Translations under genes and position numbers: made by a program | Origin: Microbacterium sp. lyk4-40-TSB-66 | Lineage (GTDB): Bacteria; Actinomycetota; Actinomycetes; Actinomycetales; Microbacteriaceae | Assembly: GCF_030209475.1 (NCBI RefSeq) | Contig: NZ_JARVRW010000003.1 | Location: forward strand, 248,001 to 312,000 | Length of the DNA stretch: 64,000 nucleotides | Direction of reading: 5' to 3' | The notes under the pieces: model-generated | The model's input: the letters and a program-made list of their open reading frames with translations, nothing else | What the model was told of the DNA's origin: nothing | The model's database searches: none | Shown: one piece after another, positions 27,198-37,935 of the stretch | Numbering within the stretch: the stretch's first letter is position 1 | Layout: each line of letters begins with the position of its first letter

Positions 27198-27532
27198 GCC
27201 GACGCTTTCCGTTCCAGGCACCGCACCACGTCGGCGCGGAGCGTCGCGTAGTCGGTCGCCGCCGCCGAGGGGAGGACGCGGATGACGATCGAGGCGCCCC
27301 CGCGGATGGACGGGAGCGCCTCGGCGCACACCGCTTTGAGGCGGCGGCGAATGGTGTTGCGTGTGACGGCCGAGCCGACCTGGCGGCTCACGATGAAGCC
27401 GAAACGCGGTGCATCGGTCTCAGCCGACGTTCCGACGTAGGTGACGGTGTGCGCTCCGGCACAACGAGAACCCCGTCGGACTGTGGCTTTGTAGTCCGAT
27501 CCGCGGGTGAGTCGGTTCGGCTTCGCGAGCAC
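27194..27532 (-). CDS. rnpA: Ribonuclease P protein component
   Basis: 112 residues from GTG 27532. The RNP motif VTRNTIRRRLKAV and an N-terminal LAKPNRLTRGSDYK are typical. With the RNase P RNA, not encoded here, it removes tRNA 5' leaders. The frame extends upstream through rpmH out of frame, so the start is set by homology. A clear ribosome site is not visible, and only 8 nt separate it from the rpmH stop, suggesting coupling to rpmH. Confidence 0.93.
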   Translation of the reverse strand: MLAKPNRLTRGSDYKATVRRGSRCAGAHTVTYVGTSAETDAPRFGFIVSRQVGSAVTRNTIRRRLKAVCAEALPSIRGGASIVIRVLPSAAATDYATLRADVVRCLERKASA

Positions 27533-27540
27533 CGGGTCTG

Positions 27541-27678
27541 TCAGGCCGAGAGCTCGGTGCGGCCCTTGGCGCGACGCGCCGAAAGGATGCCGCGGCCGGC
27601 ACGCGTGCGCATGCGGGCACGGAAGCCGTGCTTCTTGGCACGGCGACGGTTGTTGGGCTGGAAGGTGCGCTTGCTCAT
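27541..27678 (-). CDS. rpmH: 50S ribosomal protein L34
   Basis: 45 residues, full length for L34: [19 protein letters not shown] at the start, then [19 protein letters not shown]. It is highly basic and binds 23S rRNA. CGGAG lies 7 nt before ATG 27678. It is the first gene of the leftward cluster and is divergent from dnaA. Confidence 0.97.
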   Translation of the reverse strand: MSKRTFQPNNRRRAKKHGFRARMRTRAGRGILSARRAKGRTELSA

Positions 27679-27972
27679 GGGTCACTCCGGAGGTGGTGTC
27701 GCCCGATGCTCTTCTGCCGGGGACGGGGTCGGGACTGCCTTATAGGCATAAGTCAACCGACTAAGGCTACGTCGTGAGGGGCGTTAACTCAAACCGAGAA
27801 CGCGACCGCCCATTATCCCCAGGCGTTGTCCACAAGCGTGGCAAAGACACGCGGCCGGGTCCTACAGTGGATTTTGCTCCGCAGGAGCCGCGAACTAGCG
27901 TGGCCCCGGAAGTTATCCACAGGTTCGACGCGACTCGTCGATCGCCCGTCGCGTCTAGATCCCGGAGGGGAT
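27679..27972. promoter_or_regulatory. rpmH-dnaA intergenic region with DnaA boxes
   Basis: 294 nt between divergent genes hold both promoters. DnaA-box matches are TTATCCACA at 27913-27921 (perfect), TTGTCCACA at 27826-27834 and TTATCCCCA at 27813-27821 (one mismatch each). DnaA autoregulation is the usual reason for boxes here, and the region may also form part of a bipartite origin. Confidence 0.75.
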
Positions 27973-29400
27973 ATGTCTCTGCACGAAGTACCGGATGTCC
28001 CCGTCTGGTCAGCCGTGCTGGACCATCTTCTCACCGACGACCGGGTCACTCCGCAGCTGCACGGGTTCCTCAATCTGGCCGTTCCGCAGGGTGTGATGGG
28101 CGGCACGCTCTACCTCGACGTCCCCAACGACCTCACCGCGGCGCAGTTCAACAAGCGCATGCGAGCGCCCATCCTGGAGGCCCTCGCGCAGGTGCAGGGG
28201 AGCGACCCCGACGTCGGAACCTTCCGGGTCGTGGTCAACCCCGACATCGTCGAGTCCCACCGGACCGGCGGACCGGGGGGCGGCGACCGCAACGCCTCCT
28301 CACCGACCATCGCCGTGCATTCGAACGTCATCGACCAGGCCCCGGAGCCGATCGTTCCGGCGTCGCGCAACGACACGCGTCTGAACCCCAAGTACACCTT
28401 CGATAACTTCGTCATCGGCCAGTCCAACCGATTCGCCCACGCGGCGGCGGTGGCTGTGGCCGAAGCTCCCGCGAAGGCGTACAACCCGCTGTTCATCTAC
28501 GGTGACTCGGGTCTCGGCAAGACGCACCTCCTCCATGCCATCGGCGACTACGCCGCGAGCATGTACGCCGGCATCCGCGTGCGATACGTCTCGAGCGAGG
28601 AGTTCACGAACGACTTCATCAACTCGATCGCGAACAACCGCGGTTCGGCCTTCCAGGCGCGCTATCGCGACGTCGACATCTTGCTCATCGACGACATCCA
28701 GTTCCTGCAGGGTCGCGCCGAGACGCAAGAGGCCTTCTTCCACACCTTCAACACCCTGCACGATCACGACAAGCAGGTCGTGATCACCAGTGATCTGCCA
28801 CCGAAGCAGCTCACGGGTTTCGAAGACCGGATGCGCAGCCGCTTCGAGTGGGGTCTGATCACCGACGTCCAAGCGCCCGACCTCGAGACCCGCATCGCGA
28901 TCCTCCGCAAGAAGGCGCAGAGCGAGCGACTACTGATCCCCGACGACGTACTCGAATACATCGCGACGGTCGTCTCGTCGAACATCCGTGAGCTCGAGGG
29001 CGCGCTCATCCGGGTTTCGGCCTTCGCCAGCCTCAACCGGTCGACACTCGACATGTCGCTCGCGCAGACGGTCTTGCGCGACATCATCGATCAGGATGAC
29101 GCCAACGTCATCTCGCCGACCGACATCATCACGGCGACGGCGCAGTACTTCAAGCTGTCGGTCGACGACCTCTACGGTTCCAGCCGTTCGCAGGCCGTGG
29201 CCACGGCGCGCCAGATCGCCATGTACCTCTGCCGTGAACGCACGAGCCTGTCGCTGCCGAAGATCGGTCAGCTGTTCGGCAATCGCGATCACACCACGGT
29301 CATGTACGCCTACAAGAAGATCAGCGACCTGATGAAGGAACGCCGATCGATCTTCAACCAGGTCTCGGAGATCACGAGCCAGCTCGGACGTATGCGCTGA
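27973..29400 (+). CDS. dnaA: Chromosomal replication initiator DnaA
   Basis: 475 residues. Domain I (1-90) is followed by a short linker. The AAA+ domain has Walker [10 protein letters not shown] (about 176-184) and Walker [10 protein letters not shown] (about 237). The C-terminal DnaA-box binding domain carries the signature [13 protein letters not shown] (about 437-449). It binds boxes at oriC, melts the origin and recruits the replicative helicase. ATG 27973 follows GGAGGGG closely; the longer frame upstream lies in the regulatory region. Domain II is shorter than in Streptomyces. Confidence 0.97.
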   Translation: MSLHEVPDVPVWSAVLDHLLTDDRVTPQLHGFLNLAVPQGVMGGTLYLDVPNDLTAAQFNKRMRAPILEALAQVQGSDPDVGTFRVVVNPDIVESHRTGGPGGGDRNASSPTIAVHSNVIDQAPEPIVPASRNDTRLNPKYTFDNFVIGQSNRFAHAAAVAVAEAPAKAYNPLFIYGDSGLGKTHLLHAIGDYAASMYAGIRVRYVSSEEFTNDFINSIANNRGSAFQARYRDVDILLIDDIQFLQGRAETQEAFFHTFNTLHDHDKQVVITSDLPPKQLTGFEDRMRSRFEWGLITDVQAPDLETRIAILRKKAQSERLLIPDDVLEYIATVVSSNIRELEGALIRVSAFASLNRSTLDMSLAQTVLRDIIDQDDANVISPTDIITATAQYFKLSVDDLYGSSRSQAVATARQIAMYLCRERTSLSLPKIGQLFGNRDHTTVMYAYKKISDLMKERRSIFNQVSEITSQLGRMR

Positions 29401-29417
29401 GCGCCGCTCTTACGGAG

Positions 29418-29450
29418 GGGTCCGTCCACAATCGTGGATCGGACCCTTTC
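29418..29450 (+). terminator. Rho-independent terminator of dnaA
   Basis: GGGTCCG and CGGACCC arms (29418-29424, 29440-29446) enclose TCCAC/GTGGA arms, followed by TTTC and later TTTTT. The loop side also contains a GTCCACA sequence similar to a DnaA box. Confidence 0.8.
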
Positions 29451-29529
29451 ATGTTTTTCGGCCTCTGATCAGGCATACAAGCCTGCACGCAGGGGGTTTC
29501 CCACGAGGTTCTTCACAGTGTGGAAAACC

Positions 29530-29538
29530 TGTGGATAA
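29530..29538 (-). promoter_or_regulatory. DnaA box, perfect
   Basis: TTATCCACA on the minus strand. Confidence 0.9.
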
Positions 29539-29697
29539 CTCGACTTTCCTGCGGATGACGTGTGCACGAATGCCTTAACCCTGTGGACGGCTGACCCTCG
29601 CCCACCACGTCCGGCTCTGTTAACAGCACAGGTTCACCGCCGTCCGTCCACAACGACGAACCCCCTCGTTCCCTGGTGTTAACACGCATGTCGGAAG

Positions 29698-29706
29698 TTA
29701 TCCACA
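29698..29706 (+). promoter_or_regulatory. DnaA box, perfect
   Basis: TTATCCACA on the plus strand, beside the AT-rich candidate unwinding element. Confidence 0.9.
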
Positions 29707-29851
29707 GAGTCCACAGCGGTTAACAAGATGAAGACTCCATCTCTTAGTTAAGGCAGATTCGATGACCTTGCCGTGCCGGCAGCGCTCGGCGTGCCCGTCG
29801 CAGAGGGGGCACTAGCATGGGAAAGCCATACCCGCCGTCAAGGGAGCACCC

Positions 29852-31003
29852 GTGAAGTTCCACGTCAATCGCGATGTGTTCAGCGAAGCCGTCTCGTTCG
29901 TGGTCAAGCTCCTGCCCCAGCGCAATCCGCAGCCGATCCTGGCCGGTGTGCTCATCGAAGCCGGTGAGCAGGGACTCACCCTCGCGGCATTCGACTACGA
30001 GGCCTCCGCGCGCACGACCATCGAGGCCACCGTCGACGAACCGGGCACGATCCTCGTCCACGGTCGTCTGCTCAGCGATATCGCGAGCCGTCTCCCCAAC
30101 GCGCCGATCCAGATCGCCGTCGACGACGACGGAGGGATTCTGCTGACCTGTGGTTCGGCGCGATTCACCCTGGCCTCCATGCCCGTGCAGGAATACCCCG
30201 CGATCCCCGAGGTCTCCGGTGAGTCCGGCCTCGTGCCCGCCGACGAATTCGCCACGGCCATCGCCCAGGTCGCCTTCGCGGCCTCGCGCGACGACGTGAC
30301 TCCGGTGCTGACCGGTGTGCAGCTCGAAGTCACCGGGACGCAGCTCAGCCTCGTCGCCACCGACCGTTACCGCGTCGCGCTCCGCGAGATCCCCTGGGAC
30401 GGCGGCGCCGCGGCATCCGACGAGCCGACGTCGGCTCTGGTGCCCGCCCGCACCCTCCAGGAGGTCGGCAAGACCTTCGCACACGGCGGCGATATCTCGA
30501 TCGCGTTCTCGGGCTCCGGTGACCGCGAGATCATCGCCTTCTCGTCGGGCAACAAGACGGTGACTTCGCTGCTCATCAAGGGCAACTTCCCGCCGGTTCG
30601 TCGACTCTTCCCCGCTCAGACGGAACACCACAGCGTCGTGAACACCGCCGATCTCGCCGAGGCGGTGCGCCGTGTCGCGCTCGTGCTCGACCGATCGGCG
30701 CCGTTGCGGTTCACGTTCGGCCCTGACGGTGTCTCGATGGACGCATCCGGCACCGAGCAGGCCCGGGCGACCGAATCCGTCGACGCGACTCTCGTGGGCG
30801 ACGAGGTCACGCTCGGTCTCAACCCGCAGTACCTGCTCGAGTCGCTCGGCGCGGTGCGGAGCGAGTTCGCCCGCATCACGTTCACCTCGAGTGACAACGC
30901 CAACAAGCTCAGCCCTGTTCTGGTCACGCCCCAGACGTCGATCGACAAGGGTGGCGAGGGATCGTTCAAGTACCTGCTGCAGCCCAACCTGCTGTTGCGC
31001 TGA
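29852..31003 (+). CDS. dnaN: DNA polymerase III beta sliding clamp
   Basis: 383 residues forming three repeated clamp folds (about 1-120, 130-255, 256-383). VATDRYRVAL near residue 170 is a conserved landmark. The ring-shaped dimer tethers polymerase III and other partners, including NucS encoded in this window. GTG 29852 follows AAGGGAG, with a TAGCAT -10 at 29814-29819. It is probably transcribed with recF, although recF also has its own promoter. Confidence 0.97.
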   Translation: MKFHVNRDVFSEAVSFVVKLLPQRNPQPILAGVLIEAGEQGLTLAAFDYEASARTTIEATVDEPGTILVHGRLLSDIASRLPNAPIQIAVDDDGGILLTCGSARFTLASMPVQEYPAIPEVSGESGLVPADEFATAIAQVAFAASRDDVTPVLTGVQLEVTGTQLSLVATDRYRVALREIPWDGGAAASDEPTSALVPARTLQEVGKTFAHGGDISIAFSGSGDREIIAFSSGNKTVTSLLIKGNFPPVRRLFPAQTEHHSVVNTADLAEAVRRVALVLDRSAPLRFTFGPDGVSMDASGTEQARATESVDATLVGDEVTLGLNPQYLLESLGAVRSEFARITFTSSDNANKLSPVLVTPQTSIDKGGEGSFKYLLQPNLLLR

Positions 31004-31021
31004 GCCGGTGTCCTCCGGCCG

Positions 31022-31043
31022 TGTCGGAGGGGGCGGGTAGTCT
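31022..31043 (+). promoter_or_regulatory. RecA-NDp/PafBC-like promoter of recF
   Basis: TGTCGG (31022-31027), 10 nt, TAGTCT (31038-31043), then 6 nt to GTG 31050. It lies in the short dnaN-recF gap. Confidence 0.7.
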
Positions 31044-31049
31044 GACCCG

Positions 31050-32204
31050 GTGATCGTGGAGCAACTCGGACTGAAGGACTTCCGCAATTACGCGGAAGCC
31101 GATGTCCCGCTCTCGTCCGGGGCGAACGTCTTCGTCGGCCGGAACGGTCAGGGCAAGACAAACCTCGTCGAAGCCGTCGCCTATCTGGCCACCCTCGGTT
31201 CGCACCGGGTGTCCAACGATGCCCCCCTCGTGCGCGATGGGACGGATGCCGCCATCGTCCGAGCGCGGCTCGGGCACGGAGAACGTACCGTGCTGCTCGA
31301 ACTGCAGGTCAACCGGCAGGGGGCGAACAAGGCCCGGGTCAACGGCGTGAACGTGCGCACCTCCGAACTCCCGCGATATGCGCAGGTCGTGCTCTTCGCT
31401 CCGGAAGACCTCCAGATCGTCCGCGGCGACCCGTCGGCTCGGCGCCGCTTCGCCGATCAGCTGATCGTGCAGCGCACGCCGCGGATGGCGGCCGTGTTGG
31501 GTGACTACGACCGGGTCCTGCGGCAGCGCAGCGCATTACTGAAATCCGCCCGGGCTCGGGGGCTCCGCGGTGACGCACTCAGCACACTCGACGTCTGGGA
31601 CGACAAGCTCATCACCCTCGGCACCGAGGTGATCGAGGCGCGTCTGGCGCTGGCATCCGATCTCTCCGACCCCGTGGCCCGCTCCTACGCGGCGATCGCG
31701 GGTGCCGATCACGAACCGCGTCTGTCGTGGGCGTTGTCGGTGGGCGGGGGCGACCCCGAAGAAGGGAGTCCCGCGGCCGCGGATCGTTCGTCGGGGCCGC
31801 TCGCCGAGCAGTTCCGGGCGGCACTCGTCGCCCGGCGCTCGGCGGAGCTCGAACGCGGGCTCACCCTCGTCGGTCCTCACCGCGACGATCTTGTGCTCCA
31901 GGTTCGCGGCCTCCCCGTGAAGGGGTACGCCTCCCACGGAGAGTCGTGGTCGGTCGCCCTGGCGCTGCGATTGGCATCCGCAGAACTCCTGCGCGCCGAG
32001 TCTCGGCTGGGCGATCCGGTGCTCATCCTCGACGACGTGTTCGCCGAGCTAGACGTCGGACGCCGAACCCGCCTGGCGGAACTCGCGGGCGGCTACGAGC
32101 AGGTCATCGTCACCGCAGCCGTCGAAGAAGACGTACCCGACGCCCTCCGGGCGCATGTCGTGCGGGTCGACGCCGGCCGCATCATGGAGCCCGGCGATGA
32201 GTGA
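31050..32204 (+). CDS. recF: DNA replication and repair protein RecF
   Basis: 384 residues of the SMC-like ABC ATPase family. Walker A is GRNGQGKTN (about 30-38); Walker B and the signature region are near the C-terminus (LILDDVFAELD). It helps load RecA on gapped DNA at stalled forks. GTG 31050 lies 6 nt after a TAGTCT -10, so a leaderless mRNA is expected besides dnaN read-through. The -10 is preceded by TGTCGG at the PafBC spacing, which fits a repair gene. It overlaps the next gene by 8 nt. Confidence 0.95.
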   Translation: MIVEQLGLKDFRNYAEADVPLSSGANVFVGRNGQGKTNLVEAVAYLATLGSHRVSNDAPLVRDGTDAAIVRARLGHGERTVLLELQVNRQGANKARVNGVNVRTSELPRYAQVVLFAPEDLQIVRGDPSARRRFADQLIVQRTPRMAAVLGDYDRVLRQRSALLKSARARGLRGDALSTLDVWDDKLITLGTEVIEARLALASDLSDPVARSYAAIAGADHEPRLSWALSVGGGDPEEGSPAAADRSSGPLAEQFRAALVARRSAELERGLTLVGPHRDDLVLQVRGLPVKGYASHGESWSVALALRLASAELLRAESRLGDPVLILDDVFAELDVGRRTRLAELAGGYEQVIVTAAVEEDVPDALRAHVVRVDAGRIMEPGDE

Positions 32205-32685
32205 CGAACCCGAACTGCCCGAGACGATGTCGACCTACCTGCGTCTCCGGGGCCTCGAACCGACGCCCTATCGCAAGAAGAAGCGTCGACGACGTACGGA
32301 TGACGGAGAGAACGCCCCCTTCACACCCGGCCGCGATCCGCGCGGCCTCGGCGACGTCCTCTCCGCGCTCACCCATTCGGCCGGGTGGGAGGCCCAGCTC
32401 TCGCGCGAGGACCTCGTGCGCACGTGGGACGAAGTGGCGGGAGCCGATACGGCCGCGCACACCCGGCCGGTGGCACTGGATGCCGGAACGCTCACCGTCC
32501 AGGCCGACTCCACCGCCTGGGCGAAACAGCTGCAGCTCATGCGCGCGCACATCCTGTCGGAGATCCTCCGACGTTTCCCTGAGGCAGGGGTCGAGGCGAT
32601 CCGCTTCGTAGGGCCGGACGTCCCCTCCTGGAAATGGGGGCCCAGAGCCGTTCCAGGCCGCGGTCCGCGCGATACCTACGGCTAG
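32197..32685 (+). CDS. DciA-like protein (DUF721)
   Basis: 162 residues. The basic linker KKKRRRR (about 26-32) is followed by the DUF721 domain ([18 protein letters not shown]...[16 protein letters not shown]). DciA proteins help load the replicative helicase DnaB in bacteria without DnaC. Its place between recF and gyrB is standard in Actinobacteria. ATG 32197 lies within the end of recF, so translation is coupled. Confidence 0.88.
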   Translation: MSDEPELPETMSTYLRLRGLEPTPYRKKKRRRRTDDGENAPFTPGRDPRGLGDVLSALTHSAGWEAQLSREDLVRTWDEVAGADTAAHTRPVALDAGTLTVQADSTAWAKQLQLMRAHILSEILRRFPEAGVEAIRFVGPDVPSWKWGPRAVPGRGPRDTYG

Positions 32686-32761
32686 GCCATGGTCGATCCC
32701 GACTCGACGTGATTTATCCCCGCGTAGGGGCGTACACGCCATTTCGAGGACGGGCGCGCGG

Positions 32762-32767
32762 TAAGAT
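32762..32767 (+). promoter_or_regulatory. -10 element of gyrB
   Basis: TAAGAT at 32762-32767. A start near 32774 would leave about 30 nt of leader before ATG 32805 and rules out the in-frame ATG 32766. Confidence 0.6.
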
Positions 32768-32804
32768 GGAGGTTCCGACGAATCGATCTGGAGCGCGTTC
32801 ACTC

Positions 32805-34841
32805 ATGACGTCCGAAAACCCCGACAGCGTTTCCGAGGAACCCGTAGCGACCACCCCCGCGAAGGTTCCCAACGAGTACGGGGCAGACGCCATCCAGGTG
32901 CTCGAAGGGCTCGAAGCCGTTCGCAAGCGTCCCGGCATGTACATCGGTTCCACCGGTGAGCGCGGGCTCCACCACCTCGTGCAGGAGATCGTCGACAACT
33001 CCGTCGACGAAGCCCTCGCCGGCTACTGCGACACGATCGACGTCACGATCCTCAGCGACGGTGCCGTCCGTGTGATCGACAACGGTCGTGGCATCCCGGT
33101 CGACATGCACCGCACGGAGGGCAAGTCCACCGTCGAGGTCGTGCTGACCGTGCTGCACGCCGGCGGCAAGTTCGGCGGCGGCGGCTACGCGGTGTCGGGC
33201 GGTCTGCACGGCGTCGGTTCGTCCGTCGTCAACGCCCTGTCGACGCGCCTCGAGGTCGAGGTGCAGCGTCAGGGTCACGTGTGGCGCCAGTCGTTCCGCG
33301 ACGGCGGTGTGCCGCTCGCCCCTCTCGCGAAAGAGGAGGAGAGCGACAAGACGGGTACCACCATCACCTTCTGGCCGGATGCCACCATCTTCGACACCGT
33401 CGACTTCGACTACGACACGCTGCGTACGCGCTTCCAGCAGATGGCGTTCCTCAACAAGGGGCTCCGCATCAGCCTGCGAGACGAGCGCCCCCAGTCGATC
33501 GTGACCGAGGGCGAGCCCGGTGAAGAAGTGACGGCGCCGCGGCACGACTCGTTCCTGTACGAGCGCGGGCTGGTCGACTACGTCGAGCACCTCAATCGCG
33601 TGCGCAAGGCCGACGTCGTCAACGACGAGATCATCGAGGTCGAGTCCGAGGACACCGATCGCAAGATCGCGCTCGAGCTGGCGATGCAGTGGACGACGGC
33701 GTACACCGAGAACGTCTTCACCTACGCCAACACCATCAACACCCACGAGGGCGGCACGCACGAAGAGGGCTTCCGCGCTGCGCTGACGACGCTCGTCAAC
33801 CGCTACGCGCGCGCGAACAACCTCCTCAAGGAGAAGGACGACAACCTCACCGGTGACGACATCCGCGAGGGTCTGACCGCGGTCATCTCGGTGAAGCTCT
33901 CCGAGCCGCAGTTCGAGGGCCAGACCAAGACCAAGCTCGGCAACACCGAGGCCCGCGCGTACGTGCAGAAGGTCGTCGGCGACAAGCTCGGCGACTGGTT
34001 CGACCGCAACCCGGGCCAGGCGAAGAACATCATCCGCAAGGCCATCGACGCCGCGACCGCCCGCCTCGCCGCCCGCAAGGCGCGCGAGACCGCGCGTCGC
34101 AAGAGCGTGTTCGAGTCGGCCGCGATGCCCGACAAGCTCAAGGACTGCACGTCGAAGGATCCCTCGATCAGCGAGATCTTCCTCGTCGAGGGTGACTCCG
34201 CCGGTGGCTCGGCGGTGCAGGGTCGCGACCCGCACACCCAGGCGATCCTGGCGCTGCGCGGCAAGATCCTCAACGTCGAGCGCGCCCGTCTCGACCGCGC
34301 CCTCGGCAACAAAGAGGTGCAGGCGATGATCCAGGCCTTCGGCACGGGCATCGGCGAAGACTTCGACATGGCCAAGGCGCGGTATCACAAGATCGTGCTC
34401 ATGGCCGATGCCGACGTCGACGGCCAGCACATCACCACCCTGCTGCTGACGCTGCTGTTCCGCTACATGCGCGGCCTCATCGAGGCGGGTTACGTCTACC
34501 TCGCTCAGCCGCCGCTCTACCGCCTGAAGTGGTCGAACCACCCGCACGAGTACGCCTACAGCGACCGCGAGCGCGACGCGATGCTCGTGGACGGACAGGC
34601 CTCCGGTCGCCGCATCCCCAAGGACAACGGCATCCAGCGCTACAAGGGTCTCGGCGAGATGAACGACCACGAGTTGTGGGAGACCACGATGGACCCCGAG
34701 ACGCGCACGCTCAAGCAGGTCACGATCGACGACGCGGCCTCGGCCGACGAGATCTTCTCGGTGCTCATGGGTGAAGACGTCGAGTCGCGTCGTACCTTCA
34801 TCCAGCGAAACGCCAAAGACGTCCGCTTCCTCGACATCTGA
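32805..34841 (+). CDS. gyrB: DNA gyrase subunit B
   Basis: 678 residues. The GHKL ATPase starts at [20 protein letters not shown] and continues with [19 protein letters not shown]. The Toprim domain has EGDSAGGSA and the DADVDG metal site. Together with GyrA it introduces negative supercoils. ATG 32805 is preferred because a TAAGAT -10 at 32762 puts the transcript start after the upstream ATG 32766. The subunit is short, lacking the proteobacterial insertion, as is normal for Gram-positives. Confidence 0.97.
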   Translation: MTSENPDSVSEEPVATTPAKVPNEYGADAIQVLEGLEAVRKRPGMYIGSTGERGLHHLVQEIVDNSVDEALAGYCDTIDVTILSDGAVRVIDNGRGIPVDMHRTEGKSTVEVVLTVLHAGGKFGGGGYAVSGGLHGVGSSVVNALSTRLEVEVQRQGHVWRQSFRDGGVPLAPLAKEEESDKTGTTITFWPDATIFDTVDFDYDTLRTRFQQMAFLNKGLRISLRDERPQSIVTEGEPGEEVTAPRHDSFLYERGLVDYVEHLNRVRKADVVNDEIIEVESEDTDRKIALELAMQWTTAYTENVFTYANTINTHEGGTHEEGFRAALTTLVNRYARANNLLKEKDDNLTGDDIREGLTAVISVKLSEPQFEGQTKTKLGNTEARAYVQKVVGDKLGDWFDRNPGQAKNIIRKAIDAATARLAARKARETARRKSVFESAAMPDKLKDCTSKDPSISEIFLVEGDSAGGSAVQGRDPHTQAILALRGKILNVERARLDRALGNKEVQAMIQAFGTGIGEDFDMAKARYHKIVLMADADVDGQHITTLLLTLLFRYMRGLIEAGYVYLAQPPLYRLKWSNHPHEYAYSDRERDAMLVDGQASGRRIPKDNGIQRYKGLGEMNDHELWETTMDPETRTLKQVTIDDAASADEIFSVLMGEDVESRRTFIQRNAKDVRFLDI

Positions 34842-34900
34842 TCGCGCCGGCGCGACCCCGGCACCGACAGACGACGCACGCACTACGGAACTGAGAAGAC

Positions 34901-37531
34901 ATGGCTGACGACATCACTCCCGAGCCCCCCCGAGCGCCCGAAGAAGCCGCTCACAATCACGGCAAGATCGACCAGGTCGATCTGCAGCTCGAGATGCAGC
35001 GGAGCTACCTCGACTACGCGATGAGCGTCATCGTCGGGCGTGCCCTGCCCGACGTGCGCGACGGTCTCAAGCCCGTGCACCGCCGCGTCATCTACGGCAT
35101 GTACGACGGCGGCTTCCGCCCCGACAAGTCGTTCTCGAAGTGTGCTCGCGTCGTCGGCGAGGTCATGGGTCACTACCACCCGCACGGTGACGCCCCCATC
35201 TACGACGCCCTCGTGCGCCTCGTCCAGCCGTGGTCGCTGCGCTACCCGCTCGCGCTGGGCCAGGGCAACTTCGGCTCCCCGGGCAACCAGGGTGCCGCCG
35301 CGCCGCGTTACACCGAGACCAAGATGGCTCCTCTCGCGCTCGAGATGGTGCGTGACATCGAAGAGGAGACCGTCGACTTCGAGGACAACTACGACGGTCA
35401 GACGCAGGAGCCGACGGTCCTTCCGGCGCGCTTCCCCAATCTGCTCGTCAACGGCTCGGTCGGCATCGCCGTCGGCATGGCGACGAACATCCCGCCGCAC
35501 AATCTGCGCGAGGTCTCATCGGGCGCGCTCTGGGCTCTGGAAAACCCGGATGCCACGCGCGAGGAACTCCTCGAGGCGCTCATGCAGCGCATTCCGGGTC
35601 CCGACTTCCCGACGCGTGCGCAGATCCTCGGAACGCGCGGGATCAAAGACGCGTACCGCACGGGTCGCGGCTCGATCACGATGCGCGCGGTGGTCAACAT
35701 CGAAGAGATCCAGGGCCGCACGTGCCTGGTGATCACCGAACTCCCCTACCAGGTCAACCCCGACAACGTCGCGGTCAAGATCGGTGACCTCGCCCGCGAG
35801 GGCAAGATCACCGGCGTCGCCGACATCCGCGACGAGAGCTCGGGTCGTACCGGTCAGCGCCTCGTCGTCGTGCTCAAGCGCGACGCCGTGGCCAAGGTCG
35901 TGCTGAACAACCTCTACAAGCACACCCAGCTGCAGGAGAATTTCGGCGCCAACATGCTGGCGATCGTCGACGGCGTACCGCGCACGCTGTCTCTCGACGG
36001 GTTCATCAGCCTGTGGATCGACCACCAGGTCGAGGTCATCGTGCGCCGCACGCGGTACCGCCTGCGCAAGGCCGAAGAGCGCATGCACATCCTGCGCGGA
36101 TACCTCAAGGCGCTCGACGCCCTCGACGACGTCATCGCGTTGATCCGCCGCTCGCCGACGGCCCAGGATGCCAACGAGGGCCTGCAGAAGCTCCTCGACA
36201 TCGACGACATCCAGGCGCAGGCGATCCTCGACATGCAGCTGCGACGTCTGGCGGCTCTCGAGCGCCAGAAGATCGTCGACGAGGCGACCGAGCTCGAAGC
36301 GCGCATCGCCGACTACAACGACATCCTCGCCACCCCCGGCCGCCAGCGCACGATCATCCGCGACGAGCTCACGGCGATCACCGACCGGTTCGGCGACGAC
36401 CGTCGCACCGAGATCTTGCACGGCTTCGACGGCGACGTTTCCATCGAAGACCTCATCGCCGAAGAAGAGATGGTCGTCACCGTCACGCGTGACGGCTACA
36501 TCAAGCGCACACGCAGCGACAACTACCGGTCACAGCATCGCGGCGGCAAGGGTGTGAAGGGTGCGCAGCTGCGTGCCGACGACGTCGTCGAACACTTCTT
36601 CGTGACCACGACGCACCACTGGCTGCTGTTCTTCACCAACAAGGGCCGGGTCTACCGCTCCAAGGCGTACGAGGTTCCCGAAGCCGGACGGGATGCCAAG
36701 GGCCAGCACGTCGCGAACCTGCTGGCACTGCAGCCCGACGAAGAGATCGCACAGATCCTCGACATCCGCGACTACGAGGTCTCGACCTACCTGGTCCTCG
36801 CCACGCGCGCCGGCCTGGTGAAGAAGACGCGCCTCTCCGAATACGACACCAACCGTCAGGGCGGCGTGATCGCCATCAAGCTGCGCGGTCAGGTCTCGGA
36901 AGACGGGGACGACACCGAGCAGGGCAGCGCCGACGAGCTGGTCAGCGCCATGCTGGTCGACGAGGGCGATGACATCCTCCTCATCAGCCGCCTCGGGATG
37001 TCCCTGCGCTTCTCCGCGACCGACAATGCGCTCCGCCCCATGGGTCGGTCGACCTCGGGTGTGAAGGGCATGGACTTCCGTGAGGGGGACAGTCTGCTCT
37101 CGGCATCCGTCGCCAAGGATGACGAGTTCGTCTTCGTCGTGACCGAGGGGGGCTACGCCAAGCGCACCGCCGTCACCGAGTACCGCATGCAGAACCGCGG
37201 CGGACTGGGCATCAAGGTGGCCCGTCTGACCGACGATCGCGGCGTGCTCGCGGGCGGGATGATGGTCTCCGAGGGCGATGAGGTCCTCGTGGTTCTTGCC
37301 AGCGGCAAGGTGGTACGCTCCTCCGTGGCCGAGGTGCCCGCCAAGGGACGCGACACGATGGGTGTCGTTTTCGCCCGGGCCGGTGGCGACGATCGCATCA
37401 TCGCGATCGCCCGCAACGCCGAGCGGAACCTGGCCGAGACGACGGAGACGACCACGGAGCCCCCCGCATCCCCTGCGGATGGGGCCGACGACTCCGCTCC
37501 CGAGACCCCTGAGGAAAGTACTGACGCATGA
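34901..37531 (+). CDS. gyrA: DNA gyrase subunit A
   Basis: 876 residues. The catalytic Tyr is in APRYTE near residue 137. The quinolone-determining region reads [14 protein letters not shown], with Ala at the E. coli Ser83 position, as in wild-type mycobacteria, so this is not evidence of acquired resistance. The GyrA-box QHRGGKG lies in the C-terminal beta-pinwheel. An acidic, Thr/Glu/Ser-rich tail ends the protein. ATG 34901 lies 59 nt after gyrB. Confidence 0.97.
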   Translation: MADDITPEPPRAPEEAAHNHGKIDQVDLQLEMQRSYLDYAMSVIVGRALPDVRDGLKPVHRRVIYGMYDGGFRPDKSFSKCARVVGEVMGHYHPHGDAPIYDALVRLVQPWSLRYPLALGQGNFGSPGNQGAAAPRYTETKMAPLALEMVRDIEEETVDFEDNYDGQTQEPTVLPARFPNLLVNGSVGIAVGMATNIPPHNLREVSSGALWALENPDATREELLEALMQRIPGPDFPTRAQILGTRGIKDAYRTGRGSITMRAVVNIEEIQGRTCLVITELPYQVNPDNVAVKIGDLAREGKITGVADIRDESSGRTGQRLVVVLKRDAVAKVVLNNLYKHTQLQENFGANMLAIVDGVPRTLSLDGFISLWIDHQVEVIVRRTRYRLRKAEERMHILRGYLKALDALDDVIALIRRSPTAQDANEGLQKLLDIDDIQAQAILDMQLRRLAALERQKIVDEATELEARIADYNDILATPGRQRTIIRDELTAITDRFGDDRRTEILHGFDGDVSIEDLIAEEEMVVTVTRDGYIKRTRSDNYRSQHRGGKGVKGAQLRADDVVEHFFVTTTHHWLLFFTNKGRVYRSKAYEVPEAGRDAKGQHVANLLALQPDEEIAQILDIRDYEVSTYLVLATRAGLVKKTRLSEYDTNRQGGVIAIKLRGQVSEDGDDTEQGSADELVSAMLVDEGDDILLISRLGMSLRFSATDNALRPMGRSTSGVKGMDFREGDSLLSASVAKDDEFVFVVTEGGYAKRTAVTEYRMQNRGGLGIKVARLTDDRGVLAGGMMVSEGDEVLVVLASGKVVRSSVAEVPAKGRDTMGVVFARAGGDDRIIAIARNAERNLAETTETTTEPPASPADGADDSAPETPEESTDA

Positions 37532-37929
37532 GCACGGTAGCTGACAAGCTTGCGAAGAAGTCGACTCACAAGACCCCGGCCAAGCAGGTGCGACTGCGCC
37601 TGGTCTACATCGACTTCTGGTCGGCCGTGAAGCTCTCGTTCCTTGCGGCGGTGGCGCTCGCCATCGTCACCGTGGTCTCGTACTTCCTCCTGTATCTGGT
37701 CGTCCAGGCCACCCTGCTGCCTCGTCTCGACGAGTTCTTCACCAGCTTCACCGACGGCGGGGCGACGCTGTCGCAGTACGTCGGGCTGCCCCAGGTGATG
37801 GCGTTCGCGGCGATCATCGCCATCCTGAACCTGGTCGTCGTCACGGTGCTCGGCGCCGTGATGGCGGGGATCTACAACCTCGCGGTGAAGGTGACGGGCG
37901 GCCTGCTCGTCGGGTTCACCTCGAACTGA
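37528..37929 (+). CDS. DUF3566 membrane protein
   Basis: 133 residues. A basic N-terminus ([26 protein letters not shown] in two parts) precedes two strong membrane helices, at about residues 33-60 and 88-120. The family sits directly after gyrA throughout Actinobacteria (Rv0007 in M. tuberculosis). Function is unknown; the location hints at cell-cycle or envelope roles. ATG 37528 overlaps the gyrA stop (ATGA). Confidence 0.9.
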   Translation: MSTVADKLAKKSTHKTPAKQVRLRLVYIDFWSAVKLSFLAAVALAIVTVVSYFLLYLVVQATLLPRLDEFFTSFTDGGATLSQYVGLPQVMAFAAIIAILNLVVVTVLGAVMAGIYNLAVKVTGGLLVGFTSN

Positions 37930-37935
37930 CGTCGA

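Larger units (their letters stand above)
29401..29851. other. Origin of replication oriC (dnaA-dnaN intergenic region)
   Basis: 451 nt between dnaA and dnaN. Two perfect DnaA boxes of opposite orientation stand at 29530-29538 and 29698-29706. Weaker matches are at 29519-29527, 29582-29590, 29644-29652 and 29707-29715. GTTAAC palindromes occur at 29619, 29678 and 29719. The most AT-rich part is about 29716-29765 (TTAACAAGATGAAGACTCC, then TTAGTTAAGG), a likely unwinding element. The dnaA terminator occupies the left end and the dnaN promoter the right end. Confidence 0.88.

Noticed and set aside
32799-34883. 694-codon open frame opposite gyrB
   Set aside because: Shadow of the highly conserved gyrB; composition is typical of reversed actinobacterial codons.
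35180-35225. Ala at the Ser83-equivalent position of GyrA as a quinolone-resistance mutation
   Set aside because: Ala at this position is wild type in mycobacteria and other Actinobacteria, so it is not evidence of selection.
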